Part shown: positions 34,669 to 48,200 of the stretch, piece after piece
How positions within the stretch are numbered: position 1 is the stretch's first letter
Layout of the letters: each line of letters starts with the position of its first letter
Assembly (NCBI GenBank): GCA_030704615.1
Contig: CM060732.1
Coordinates: 60,245,053 to 60,309,052 of the forward strand
From: Takakia lepidozioides
Taxonomy: Eukaryota > Streptophyta > Takakiopsida > Takakiales > Takakiaceae
Direction: 5' to 3'
DNA: 64,000 bases
Made by a program: the position numbers and the translations under genes
The notes under the pieces: model-generated
The model's database searches: none
The model's input: only the letters and a program-made list of their open reading frames with translations
What the model was told of the DNA's origin: nothing

Positions 34669-35782
34669 CACTGCAAATGGAACTTGTTCTTTTTTCGCGC
34701 CCATATCTTCACACACCCCCTTCACAAATGTTGAGGTGGACTGAATGGAGGGGACTTGTAGGCTTGAAGAAAGAAGTGGACATTAGGAGCTCTCTTTAGT
34801 CCTTTATTCTCTTTTGAATCTAACTCTGTGACTGTATGTAAAAGTCACTTGTTGACATCCTGGAGGAAACTCGAACTGAACTTCATGTGTGTACACTAAC
34901 TGAAAAAAAATTAGAGATTCTTTCTGATGCAAGGATTGTCATTCTCTGGGAGCTAGTTGGCCATTCGGCCCACCAGGCTCTTAGAATCTGCCTCAAGCAT
35001 GAGGCGTTCTTGTACATATCTCCACTCGGCTTTGAAATCATACACTGTTACAAGTACGAGCAACCTCTCACATTCCCTAACCGTGTCTTGAACTCCCATT
35101 GCTAGTAACATGTTTGGCATGAGAGAGAGAGAGGACCTGTGAGGCGTCTTGTTTCTTGCACAGGCTAGCGGAGTGATAAACCTCGCGTTCTTAGATTCGA
35201 ACCTCGCACCAGTTGCCTCAAAATGGTACGGAATGTGTATTGGATGGATGAAATTAGACGAATATGGGGTGACAGAGTGACAGAGTCTAGGACAGGCGGC
35301 GCAGTAATCGTGGGCCACGCCGCCCGCGTGATCCAATGATTATTGTTTATGGCCTAATTAGCAGATTAGTGAATTGGTCGCACTGTCTTTACACACGGTG
35401 GTGTCTGGTGCTAGATTATGAAAAGAACTGGAAAGCTTGCAGGAGAGCAGTGGCCCGAGTCCCGATCCCGTACCACATTTGGAAGCAGCTTCCAGAAACA
35501 GTGTCAGTGAGGAGAAACGAGAGGAGAAGCGGAGCGCAGACAGTACTAGGATAGCTCGACTGTTATTGCTTTTGGTCCGGGAATGGTCCTATGTCTCCGT
35601 GCGTGGGGTACGACGGAGGTAGAGACTAGAGACGCAGATATTGTCGAGCTCTCTCGGCAGAGAATTAGTCTCAGAGGGGGGGGAATGGTGAAGCTACGGG
35701 GCACTGCGGGTCTGGAGCTTACATTTCCTGCCCGGAGGCGCCCATGGTAGAAGGGGAGTTGTGAGAGACGGGGCTGCTCGGC
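34669..35782. other. intergenic, SWEET to NIK-like
   Basis: 3' flank of the SWEET gene and 5' flank of the receptor kinase. A tRNA-like stretch near 35166-35204 has an A-box-like TAGCGGAGTGAT and a B-box-like GATTCGAACC 28 bp later, a weak SINE candidate. No coding gene is seen. Confidence 0.4.
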
Positions 35783-38700
35783 ATGCCGGGCCCTTCTGGA
35801 GTCCTCAAGCTATGGCAGGCTCTTATGCTCGTGTCTGTACTGTCTGTTGGCTCAACTCTTGCTGCGAATAATGGCAATGCTGAAGGTATGGGAGATGTTC
35901 CGATCTCCTTCAGGAGAGTGGGAGGGGGAGAGAGAGAACAAACAAGAGAAAAAGCAAGAAAGTTTGTGGAGTCTGCTCAAATCTTAGAGAGAATAGTGAG
36001 TGTGTCCAGGCGACAACCAGACATAGACTAATGGATCTGAACGGTCGGTCAAAATATGTATATGTGTGACCGTGCAGTCTAGTCACTGGGCTTCTCACCC
36101 CTTTATTATATCATAGACACGGGCCTACCTTCCCGGCAATAAGAAGAGTCAGCTTCTCGGGATAGTGACAATGCGGACAACATGTGGTAGAGAGGGACGT
36201 CAACGAGAAAGAGATTCATGGAAGACTGAAACGACAGCGTTCAATCTAAGCTACGATTTTCGCAAGCTACCCTGATTTGTGGCTGCATACCAGATCCTTT
36301 CTTCAATTCAATCCATCCCCTCCTTGCTTCCAACATTTTTGAAATGCCATCAATTTTGTACTGAATACAAAGATCTATCCAGCCAGGTGCATGGCGATGA
36401 GGGTGGTATCAAGTAGAGTGCTTGCACGCATCGCGTGGCTAGACTCTTGATCCAGAGAGATGGGAAGAACGAATCAGTGGAATAGAAAGAGACTGGTGGC
36501 CAGCCTCTTCTTTTCTGTGCACTGAAATTTGTAAAACCTCCACGTATTTCTGCACAGTTATGCACTGTAGTCTGTCTTTTCATGGTGTTAAGTGTTCTAT
36601 TTAAAATTCTGGCCTGGCTGTGGTGGTTGGGTGCAGTGAATGCACTGTGGGCTATTAAGGAAGCTCTACAAGACCCTCAAAATGTACTTGCTACCTGGGA
36701 TTTGAACTATCTATCTCCTTGCACTTTTGCCTATGTTCAGTGTTCAACAGAACAAGTGGTCACCCGAGTGTAATAGCCTCCTCCATCTACTAGAAGAGAT
36801 TTTGTGTCATTTGATTTTGGTTCTGACCTTATGATGTGTTCTGTTCACTTGTTGTAATCCTGGCCAGGTTGCTCTTATGATCTTTGGTTTTATAAACGCC
36901 GACAAATAGTTTCCATCTTTTATCAATTCTTTCTTTCCCTAATGTCTCTCTTCCCCTTCCCTCTTGTGCCTTCATGTTGATCTCTCTAAGATTGGAACTG
37001 GGACTACAGTTAGGTGTGGTTGATGTGACTCCGATGATTGGGGTTCCAGGGACTTGCCCACCGAGGGTTTATCTGGCAGCCTCTCTCCGCTTATTGGAAG
37101 TCTACCAAATCTCCAATATTTGTATGTAAAATTCTGCACAAGTCCTGCAATTTCTATGTTTGGTTTTAGCTAGTATTGAGGAGGTTCATTCCACCAGAAT
37201 CTATTGTACATCCATATGAAGCCTCAAAAGAACAAGCTTAGGGGTAAGGAGCATGTTGGGAGAGCCAAAGTCCTAACAGATGGTGGCTTGTCGGAAGCAC
37301 CATGACTCATGTTCCTGGTGAAAGTTATATTTGCTGTAAATCCGCATGCTTTGTTGCTTCTACCATGTTACTGAGATGGATATAGAAAATATTAAGAGAG
37401 CTTTGCTACATTTGGGCAATTGGTATTGTAGGACAACGGCACCTCAGACATGAGTCCTTTGGGACATCAATTCTAGGATTAGAGATTGCAACAGCCTCGC
37501 ATGTCTAAGTGACTAGCCAGAAGGATGGCCTGAGTATAGCTTTTACGCAACTGACTTGGACAATGGCAAGGGCTACAGGATGCTGCAAAACAACAACATC
37601 TCAGGCCCAATCCCAGCAGAACTTGGGAACTTGACAAGGCTACTGAGTTTGGATCTTTCCAACAACTCCTTCAGCGGCACTGTCCCCACAGCACTTGTCC
37701 ATTTGAAGAGCCTTATCTCCTTGTAAGCAACCAGTGTGTTAGAAAAGTTCTTACTCTAGTGTCTTCTGTTGTTGATGCAGAAGTTTTCCACAAGCTCTTT
37801 GGGGTATTTCATGGATGCTGTAAAGCTCCTTTTTCTCCCTCTCCATCAAAAAATGAGTATATCACGAATCCATATGAGAGAAATTAACAAAAGAAACAAG
37901 ATGATACTTTATGACGTCTGCGGAATGCCAAAAACAAGAGAAAGTGTGAAACAAGAAAGAGAGTGGGGCCCTACACAACTATTGATCAAGAAAGAAAGGA
38001 ATTTTACTGTCTGCAAAAGGCTCAGAGGATCCAAGGAGACAGAAATCAGGGGACAGTAAGCAGTAGGAACTTCTTCAGAAAAAAGGAATAGACAGAGCAA
38101 CTTGAAATATTGAGATGGTTTCAGAACCTCAATCTATCTTGCATATAATAACCACCAATCTTTTGTGGTGTTGGTGGGGGTGGGGTGAGTTTGACGAAGA
38201 CAGGCAACTTGGACTCAATAATCTCAGTGGACTATTCCCAACATTTTTGACCAGGATCCCCAACTTGAGTGCATTGTAAGCCTCCTTCCTTGAGACTTTC
38301 TGTAAGTGCTTTCTGTCCATTGAGACAGGTAATGATCATGAGAACATTGCACCTGAGCAACCATTCACCTTTCCGTTTGGAATGATCTACAGGAGGATTA
38401 CTCTTGCTGGTAGTAGGGATATGTAAGGAGCCAGGATTTGGGATATCCTTGGGTGACAATCCAAACTGTCCACAATCGCGTTTAACCTACCCCCGGTTTT
38501 AACCCGTCACCCTTAACTCACTTTTGACTCTGTCGACATGAAACCTGGAGTCCAGGGGCAACTAGACTGCCTTAGTGCCATAGCTATTGAGAAGCAACAA
38601 GTGACGTTTAGCGTGCTGCTAGGGGTTTTGTAAGCGGACATGTGGTGGTGACCTGCTGGTCCTGGGATGGCTGCAGGGATCTCTCTTACAACAACTTCTC

Positions 38701-41700
38701 GGGTATTGTGCCGAATATCACATTGCCCAATTTCTCGTAAGGACTCGCACCGGTGAGGTTGATTCTCAGGGTTTGGGAGATTGATTAATTGGTCAGTGAT
38801 ACAGAAAGGGTTGAAATGCAACCTTCGGGATTTGCATCCAAATCTTGAATGGGGTGTTTCACAGGGCCCTCGGTTTCTGGGATACAGCATTTTCTTCTCT
38901 TTCTTTATTTGCAGTCAACATGCTAAGTAATGGTGTGTAAGATTGATAGCAATATCATTGTGGTGTAGTGTGCAAGGAAACCCTCTTCTGTGTGGGTCAA
39001 GCGTTGAACGAGAGTGTCCTGGTGGTCCTCCGTTGCCTTTGACGGCAATCTTGAACACGTCTGACAGTAAGTTCTCTCTCTCCCAGTCAGATTCTACACC
39101 TTGATGCACGGCTGGTGATAAAGAATTATTGTTTTGTAAACCAACCCTCAATAACTGACATGCCTGTACCAACCAGGTTACCATAGAAAGTAGATAACAA
39201 ACGTGAACCCCCTTGCATCTTAAGCAATAGTTGGAGTACCATCCGCCTTAGCCTGGGTGGGGTCTGGTCTTAAGGTGCACCTCAGCAGGCCAATCCAGGT
39301 GGAAGACATTGTCCGGTGGGGAGTTTGGCTGGGGCGGCATATCTGTTAAAAGATAACGCAGGTGTCCTGAGCTCAACAAAAACAGAAATCTTGGGTGGAA
39401 CAAAAGGGTAAAAGCTCATTTGATCTTGATTTTGATTTTCAGTACAACTACTAACTGTGAAAGCATGACCTATCAATCCTTTAATCTTTGGGAATTTGAA
39501 GCTAGAGGTGTCAGAAAAGTTACCTTAGGGAAGACTGGCTTGTGGCAGCCAAGTGTTGATTGCGATGTTGCTTTTTTATCCTTCTATGTCGGGCTTTTCC
39601 TATCATTTTGAAGCAGAATTCACCAAGTATTGGATTGTTCACCCACCGATAGGAAACGTGAGCTGGGTTTAGACCGTTGCGAGACAGGTTAGTTTACCCT
39701 GCTGATGAACGTGGCTGCAATACTAATCGAACTTAGCACGAGAGGTACCATTAGACACATAATTGGTCATTGCGCTTGGTTTGAATAGCCAGTGGCGCGA
39801 AGCTGGGTTAGGAGAGCTATTAGTTTTTAAGCTAGCTATCATGGCCTTTCAACTCAGGAAGTTGAAAATTGATTCAAAGGATTCATTGCTGGTCCATAAA
39901 CCCTGGGTTCTCTTACTTCACCAAATGTCTATTATCAGTTTATGATCATGTCCTCTTGATCTGTAGTTAGTGAAAACTGAGCTTGCCAAGTTAGCTCATT
40001 AGGAAAATGCTTGCCAAGACTTTTCCATGGCAAATTGGTCACAGCCATGTTATGGGACGTTGTCCATCACTAGCTACAGGCCTGACTATACCTTGTGCTT
40101 TCAGTGTTCATGTGTCTTATCATGATAAGACATGGCCTTTCTTTTGATAAGACATGGCCATGAAGACTTCAAGGCAATCTCTACACATACTGATCATACC
40201 GAATGTTTTCTAAGGGAAGATGCGACAACAAGACGGCCAAGCAAAGCAGCGGTAGCATTCGGGCTGTGTCTAGGAGCTGCTGTTCTGGTTACATCAGCTA
40301 CCCTTAGTTTTCTTTGGTGGCAACGCCAGACCAACAGACAGATCTTCTTCGATGTTAATGGTAATAGTTACAATGCTATTTGCGATCAACCATGATCCAT
40401 TGTCAAGTCCTGCTGTCACTTTCAATTTGTCCAACACGTTTCCGTCTGTATGCACGGAGTCAAATTTCAAATGCTGCTTAAGACCACAGCAATATGTATC
40501 TAGCGCATATAGGGGAAGGTCTACTAGCGCTTGCATTTCTTTCTTTTCTCAGTCTTTTGTCCATTTATATGATCCTAATCAAAGCACAGATAAGAACTCT
40601 AGTTCATGCAAGCCACATACTGAACGGTCAACCAGCAGGCAAGGCTAGTCAGGAAAACCTTTGCTAGCCATCCTCAGTGAGACCAGTTCCACTCACTTTG
40701 ATCACGCAGACCTGCACAAGAAGTCCACTTCATGTGTTCTCACGTAGAAAGTCCTTTCACTGCAGGTTTGCTTCTGAAGCCTGAATTCTCCTGTTGCTGG
40801 TTTGTAGAGCAACAGGACCCTTCAGTGTCGCTTGGACAGCTCAAAAAATTTGCATTCCGGGAACTTCAAGTGGCAACTGGAAATTTTGACAGCAAGAACA
40901 TATTGGGCAAGGGTGGATTTGGGAATGTATACAAGGGTTCCCTGGCTGATGGTTCGTTAGTCGCGGTCAAGCGCTTGAAGAGAGAGGGGAGCCCTGGAGC
41001 CGAAATTCAATTTCAAATGGAGGTGGAGATGATTTCTTTGGCAGTTCACCGAAATTTGCTTCGACTGAAAGGGTTTTGTATGACCCCTACTGAGCGCCTG
41101 CTGGTTTACCCTTACATGCCCAATGGGAGTGTCGCGTCTTGTCTTCGGGGTATGTGACTCTCTATCACCATGACTCTTGGCTGTGGGTTTCTTTGGAATA
41201 CTCTCTCTCTCTCGCCACAATGCTTGCATGTTCAGGGGAAGAAAGGAGGTAAAACATCCACAGGAAGCCAAATTAAGGGATGGGAAAGCAAGTAAGTTTA
41301 AATCACTACTTGTGGACAGAAGCCTTGTCAAGATGAGCTTCCAAGCATTTCAGGTCTTGATGACTAGCCTCTGCCATGGATGAGCAGCATTTTCAAAGAT
41401 GTACTCAGTAGTACTTTGATTGCTGCAGCCTTGTGGTGATAAGCCCCCACCCAGTTTGGATGGAGCAGAACTGGAGGAGAAAGAGGGGAGAGGAAGGGGG
41501 ATTATATGGGGCTTACCAGATCCTACTCCAAGTCTGCACTCATCTGTGATTTTGTGAAGTCCTTGACAAAGTTAGATTACCCCGATCGACATTATGGCTG
41601 TTTTGTGGCTCTCATGAGGCAGGAGAGCATGATATCAACTGACGGACACTGCTTCTTTGATCCAGATACAGTCACTGGAAAGCCAGCACTTGACTGGTCT

Positions 41701-42766
41701 ACACGCAAGCGCATTGCCCTGGGGTCGGCAAGGGGACTGCTTTACTTGCACGAGCATTGTGACCCAAGGATAATACACCGTGATGTAAAGGCAGCAAATG
41801 TCCTGTTGGATGAAGACTTCGAAGCAGTTGTGGGGGACTTCGGTCTTGCAAAGCTCTTGGATCATAGAGACTCTCATGTAACTACGGCTGTACGAGGCAC
41901 AGTGGGTCATATTGCCCCTGAGTATCTTTCCACTGGACAGTCATCGGAGAAGACTGATGTGTTTGGCTATGGTGTGCTGTTGTTAGAGCTCATTACTGGG
42001 CAGCGAGCATTTGAGTTTGGGCGACTGTCTAGCCACAATGATATGATGCTTCTTGACTGGGTATAAGCCCCCTCTCTTTGGATCTCTGGTTTGAAGGGTA
42101 TTCTCATCTTATCAGATTAATGAGTACATGTCTCTTTGTGCTGGTTCTATGCTTGCTTTCTTTGTTATGTGTCCTTGTTTCCATGGACACTATGAAGTTC
42201 TTTCTCCTTTTTCATCTCACTGGCACATGATTCATGTAACACGACATTCTTATCAGTGTCCTAGAACTGACCAAAGGGAATGTATTGCTTGTGAACAGGT
42301 CAAAAAATTACAGGCCGAAAAAAAACTGAATGTGTTAGTAGATGTCGACCTCAAAAATGAATACAATCCTGTCGAGCTGGAAGAGATGGTACAAGTAAGT
42401 TCTGTCACTATTTGCAGTTTCATGATGAATCTCACCAGCTTGAGAGCTCTAAAACTCCATAGAATTGATCCATTGCTTTGTTTCTCTGGACAAGGAGATC
42501 CACCTTTTCTTATTCATGACTGATATCTGGGCTTGGCTCTACAGGTTGCGCTCCTTTGCACTCAAGTGTTGCCCACCGAACGCCCCAAGATGTTGGAGGT
42601 TGTTCGAATGCTGGAGGGTGATGGGCTGGCTGAACGATGGGAGCAATGGCGGGAAGTTGAAAACCGACGAAATCGCGAGGCCTTAGAAATGCCTCGCCGG
42701 TACTGCGAACTGGTGGAGGATTCTTCATGGGATATAGAAGCAATTCAGCTCTCTGGCCCCAGATAG
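35783..42766 (+). CDS. NIK/SERK-type LRR receptor-like kinase (LRR-RLK II)
   Basis: Twelve exons join in frame: 35783-35885, 36637-36769, 37050-37121, 37579-37722, 38204-38275, 38677-38736, 38969-39066, about 40220-40360, 40808-41149, about 41666-42060, 42299-42394 and 42545-42766 (625 residues). Order: signal peptide, LRRNT ([16 protein letters not shown] with two Cys), five LRRs on 72- or 144-nt exons, GNPLLCG cap, transmembrane helix ending FLWWQRQ, then the kinase. The kinase has [29 protein letters not shown] and [10 protein letters not shown]. The protein ends in the group II signature [23 protein letters not shown] and [23 protein letters not shown] favour the NIK branch over SERK. Family role: membrane co-receptor kinases in immunity and development. 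The acceptors of exons 8 and 10 are ambiguous: exon 10 can also start at 41672, two codons shorter. All catalytic residues are present. Confidence 0.9.
41424..41477 (-). mobile_element. short relic resembling a LINE 3' end
   Basis: In an intron of the NIK-like gene the plus strand reads GCTGCAGCCTTGTGG, a spacer, then CCCACCCAGTTTGGATGGAGCAG. The LINE 3' termini near 20.8 and 21.4 kb read GCCGTAGCCTTGTGG, a spacer, then GCGCCCAGTTTGAGCAGGAAC in the same layout. This suggests a degenerate 3' terminus of a related element, but the stretch is only about 55 bp. Confidence 0.35.
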
Positions 42767-45225
42767 CACCAGTAGCACATCTCAAAGCGGACATAATACA
42801 TAGCTCTTTTTGTCTTGGGTTCAAATTACTTGGTTTCCTGTATGGCTTCCAGAGACCAAGTCACATCAGCAGTAGCAGTGAGACACACTTTCACTGCACA
42901 GGGGTGCAGACTGTGCAGCTTTTGGGCCACACATCGTTAACATGTGAAACAGAATTTAGTATCACTCAAGCAGCTTGTGCCTACGCAAACCTGCCAGTTC
43001 AAGACAACGACCTTCATGTTTCAAGCTACCCACCTCCAGTCCCAGGTAGTGTCCTTGATAGCTGAAAGGATGCTGTGATGTTTTGATGTGACTCAACATA
43101 AGCATTCAAAAGAGTGGAAACCTGACTGTCCTGTGCTCTCCCATAACTTTGACTGCTCTCTGTAGAGGCTGGCTGTAACAGATGGAAACCTTTACGCAAT
43201 CAAAGGGATAATTGAAGCTGCCTGAGCTGCCCACTGGGACCTGTAATTGTGAAGCTGGATGTTCCACAGGAAGTAAGTATTACATTGCCCATTTCTCCTC
43301 AAGATGAGGTTTCCAACCTCTCAATCTGCTAATGCTGCCGCCTGTCTCTGCCCATGTTTGCAGCAAATCCAGCCAACATGTCAAAGGAAAGCAGCAGGTA
43401 ATCTCCTCACTTGTCTTGCAGCCTCAGACCTAGTCTCCAGGCTTGCTCTGCCCCACACACTACCTGCCATGGACGTGGTGGGGCACAGGGCACATGCTGC
43501 TGTCTGCACCTACCACACTGTGCATGGGAATTTGTTGAGAACACGTTCCCCAAACAGGGCCATCCTATCTCCTACCTCTGACAATTGACTTACAAGTTAC
43601 AAGTTACTAGTTACTAGTCGTACGCAGAGATTTACGTAAATAATTTAAAAATGATGAGACGGTTGGTTGGATGAAAAGTGGAGCACGGTGTGCGGACGAC
43701 ACGGTCTCGTGGCTGGCTACACTCTCGCCGGCAGTTGCCGGTGGCTGCCCACCGGCTGTAGGCAGTCGGTGGAGCAGGTCATAGTAAAGCCTCGGAACTT
43801 AGTTAATTACAACACCGACTATGGATGAACATTCTGGTTGTGGATGAAGCTTGGTAACATCGCAGTTTAGCCATGTTTAGCCATAATATATTGGCTATTG
43901 ACGCCGTCGCCGGATTCAGGCAGCATCCACTCCTCCAACGGGCTCCCTGTCGAATCCTCCCCACCCCCTTGTACTCCGCGTTCACTGTTAAAACTTTCAG
44001 AATGAAAAAGCATTTGTGCATTGAGGAGTAGCCTACCGGTAAGGTGACGGCGAGGTAGCTATTGACTAGGTAGCCGGGGAGCGAGACCGGCTACGGCGTG
44101 TAGCTGGATTCAAGACGCGGTAGCGTGGAGGGATTCCCTGGTGTCCAGCTGCACGCCATAGCCGGTCAAGCCTCCCTCTACGGGACATAACCGAGGTTTC
44201 TGGACGTATTGGCTGGCGGTGGTGGGCTACGGCGGGTGGCAGGCCTGTCCAGGGCTAATTAAACGCTGCCACGTAGGAAAAATGCCTCCAAACCTGGGTT
44301 ATGAGGTGTGGGTTCCTTCATGGGAAGTAGTGTCACCCCGTTCTGTGTCACCCCAGCTCGTGTGATTCATGTCACCCCATGTCTGGAAAGGTAACTTCTT
44401 CTTAGTACATTCTGTATTGACAAATTTCGTGACACCAAGTGGGAGTGACACTATTTTCTGTGTCATCAGTCCGGATGCCCAATTCACTGAAGATGATGTC
44501 ATCCCATGCGTTATCAGCCTCTGTAAGGTAATTTTTCCCTTACCAATCTGAATAAACTGGGGCATTATTCCCCTTCTCAAAAGAAAACAAAAATCAATAA
44601 AATTCATCAGGGCCTTTGTCCCCTGTTGTCTAAAAATTTAAAGAAAGAGAAAAAAAAAGGTTTTCGGTCATGAAGAATAATGGCGAATCTGGCGAGGGGG
44701 AGAAGGTTTTACCTGCCGAGGGAGCAGACAAAAATAGGAGAAGTGATGGGGAGGAACACGAGAGAGAGGAGATCCCATCCCTGCAGTGCAGGGAGGGGGC
44801 TCTGGGATTGTGGCTTGCAGGGAATCTGACATGGAGGACCTTGAATGTGTTGCTGTACAGCTAGGAAGGTAAAGGATTGTTAGAGGTTGGGCAGGGGGAG
44901 GAACAGTTGAAGGATTCAAAGTGGAGAGAGAGAGAGAGATGCAGGATGTGGACTTACCAGTGATAAGGGGAGTGCATGTGGTCAGGGAGATGTAGAGAGA
45001 GAGAGAGAGAGCTGAGAGAGAAAGAGGAGGGTCTGCTTCATGTGGGAGGGGGAATAGCAGAGGATATGAAAGGTGGAATTCAATGCTTGCGAAGGAGAGC
45101 CTGGAAACGTCCAGCAATGGAAGGCAAGGGGTTATGATACAAGGTTGTGTGGCAGTGGTAAGGGAACGGGGGGTGTTGGGGAGCGCTCACTGTACTTGAG
45201 CTCAGTGCTAGGTGCTTAGTTTCAG
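42767..45225. other. intergenic, NIK-like to MYB-CC gene
   Basis: No coding region is supported. It includes a 24-bp-arm hairpin at 44085-44167 and a cluster of GTGTCACCCC motifs at about 44330-44380 facing GGGAGTGACAC near 44440. GA-rich runs at about 44930 and 44996-45010 are probably promoter or 5' leader of the downstream gene. TTTCAG directly before the ATG at 45226 looks like a splice acceptor, so a 5' untranslated exon probably lies here. Confidence 0.45.
44085..44167. repeat. hairpin, 24-bp arms
   Basis: GACCGGCTACGGCGTGTAGC (from 44085) and its inverse at 44144-44167 pair over 24 positions, with one mismatch and one G-T pair, around a 35-base loop. It lies in GC-rich DNA full of GTAGC/CCGGC words. 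It may be a foldback element; a small-RNA precursor is possible but unsupported. Confidence 0.6.
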
Positions 45226-48200
45226 ATGCTCATGAACAGACCAGGGGTAGAGGGCTGGCAGCCCCACCAGGTGCACAAAAGCCATGCGGCGACTTCCATG
45301 CCGTCTTCGATGCCACCATCGCTCCCCACGTACCCGCCCCAGCAGGGGCATAAGCCACAAGTGGGAGGAGGTGCTCCCCCGTTCCTTCCCCCACCTCAAG
45401 CGTCTGCTGCCAACCAGCAGTCTGCCCCTGCGCACCAGCATCCTGCATACTATCAATTTGCTACGCAGCAGGTGGGCGTGCAGCAGTCAGGCACCCAGCA
45501 GGCTGCACCTCACCCTTCATTTCACCACTATCCATCGGCCATGCTGCAATCCCAATATCACCAGCCGCAGCAGGTTGCCGGGCAGCAGCCAGAAGACACT
45601 CAGTGGTCCTGCACCCAGCCAACTTCTCCAAACCTTTGCCAACAGCAGCAGCAGACACCATACTTGTGTCAACCTCAGCATTCTCAATACGAACCTGCCA
45701 CTCACCAGCCTCATCATCCTTCAGCGTTTGGTGACCACATCCCCTCCTCTCCACGTAATGAACCGAATTCAGGTGGCTCCAGATCCGGAGCACATGTTGG
45801 CCAGCAGCAATTACTACCCTCGTTCCAGGGACCTCCTTCTTATCAAGCCCCTGTGCAGTGGTCGGGCAGCCAACAGCCTAGTTCCCAGTGGCCAAACACC
45901 CAACAGACTGGAGTGCAATGGCCATCAGCTACCCAGCAGGCTGGTTCAGGTTTGTCTGGTACTTATCAGGCAAAAGCCCTTCCCCTTGTCATAGGCGCCT
46001 CAGGATATGGAAATCCTGCAGGAGATAGTTGTAGCCACCCTGAAAAGTCGGCTACAGGGGGGCAAGGTGCTCTGGCACACACACGGATGGATACTGAGGC
46101 AGCTGGCCCCTACCCTTTTCAAGAGTTGGATTCTGGATTGTCAATTCAAGGCGGTCCTCCTGTTCACCCCGCGGGTTCTGTACTGGCAATTGCTCCAAAG
46201 ACAGAAGATACAGATGAAGCAGATTTTGGTGACCAACTACAGGTTAATGTTTTGTCTCCTCTCGCCTTTTTTCGTCTTTCTGGGCCCCCCAAGAGTCTTG
46301 TTCTATGCCTGTATGTGTATCATTGTGTTTCTGTCTGTTCTCTCTTTTCCCTCGGTTTTGGGTTTATGATAAGTATGTCAGGAGGCATGGGCAAAGAGGT
46401 GTCAGCAGTGAAGTTTGCATACTACGAGGCATAACAAGAAGAAGAGAAAGAAAGAAAGAACAGGTCTTAAATGCATAGGAGACCCAGAAAGATTCTGGGT
46501 GTGGGTTAAGTCTCTGCAGTGAATGCATGCTACGAATGCTTGACTCCAAAATGTTATGAGTTGAAGCGAACAAAGGAAGAGCTTGCTAATCTGTGTTAAC
46601 CTTTAAAGGAATATAAAAATTTGATTTCTTTTTACATAACTTGTACTCATATGCCCCCGGTTGGATGGTTCAGATTCTTTTTAGTCCAGAAGCCATTTTT
46701 TTTATTGAGGGAAGCTATGTTTTCCCTGAGCTGCAGAATTTCCCTTATGATTAACTCAACAAAGAAGCTGCTGATACAGTCCGTCCTCTTATCTCCAGGC
46801 TTTCTTACACCCAGTTGACCCCAAGTTCACCTACAGGTACATGCAGTCTTTGGGGTCTTTGTGGAGTCCATTCCACGAGTAAGGTTGGAGTTATGGAGGC
46901 TGTCTTTTTTTGGGGAGGTGACAGCATGGGCTCTTTTATGTGAGTTTTGGAAAGAAATATTGCTGTGTGTCTTATCACCACTTCAACACCACAGGTGTTA
47001 TTTGACTCGCCGGATCGGAGCTCCCACGGGGATGCTACAGTTTCTACACAGATTGTGGAGCCTCCAAGCAATGATGCATTTGGCCAAGGAGCTGAGTTGC
47101 TGAAATGGACAGAGCTAGTGCCTGATGCGGACATCATGACCCCCTTCTGGATCGATGCAGAGAGCGGTCACGAGAAGGTATGTATGAAAGACAGAAACAA
47201 AAGGGAGAGGAAAGGGTGATTTCATTTGCAGTACCCTGGCGTGGCTTGAGTATGATGTTCTCTGGCGAGCATTGTCGCTGCAGGGTACAAAGCCTCTTGC
47301 CAATCACAAGATTTAACCGGGTCTTGAAATTTGACCTAAAAAAGCCTTAGTTCTTGAGGTCATTGAGTTCATTTATATAGCAAGCGTTGACAACAGGAGA
47401 AAGAGACTGAATTTAATTTTGCAACTGGCTTACATCTGGTTGGAGGAAAAATGGGACAGACTAGTGAGAAGGAAATAAGGCGTGAGGTATATACTGTTTT
47501 GAAGTTTGGAAGTTTCCATTATTAACATCTCAGACCAGAGGGAGGGGATGACTCACTTGTTTAATATGGATGTGGGTTTTGGGTTAGCAATCACATGACT
47601 CCTTTGAAGTCAATGTGTATGTCTGTTCTCCTCCCTTCTGTCTTCGTCTGTCTGTCTGTTTCCATGCATCTCTGATCCTCAACGTGATGCAGGCGTTTTA
47701 TCAGACGGCTAAGGATGCACCATTGGTTGCAGCACCACCACCCCACAGAGGCCCCCAGCCATCAGGTTTGTGTTCCATGAATTGCACATGCAGCTTTAGC
47801 ATGATGTCTCTCATATTTCAAAAATACAAGGATATCCTTCGAAAGCAAACATGTGTCTGCCTTATGCACTGCCAGCCCATTTGGACAAGTCCAGAGAATG
47901 GAAATTGGTCAGTCCCAAGCAGGATCACGCAAGCAGTGATCAGGAAGAGACAAGTTGGCCTACCTGTGCCATCAGAACTCCAACAGACTACCCCCAATGT
48001 CAGTGCACATTTTCATAAGTTTCTTAATGAAGGCCAGCCACTGGGCCCTAACCCACCACCATGGCTTGCCATCATCATTCACGAACATTTGACTTGGGGA
48101 ATGTACTGTAAAAAATGTTCAATTCTACTGGATCCATGGAACTTTCAGTGAGGCAGCCATTAGGTAAGGGGGATCCATTCTTCACAAAGCACGTATGTGC

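Noticed and set aside
44330-44560. GTGTCACCCC cluster as a regulatory array
   Set aside because: Only three or four irregular copies, some inverted; more like a small foldback, with no clear function.
45284-45994. 236-codon alternative plus-strand frame over MYB-CC exon 1
   Set aside because: Low-complexity shadow of the Gln-rich exon in another frame; it does not join to the conserved MYB exons.
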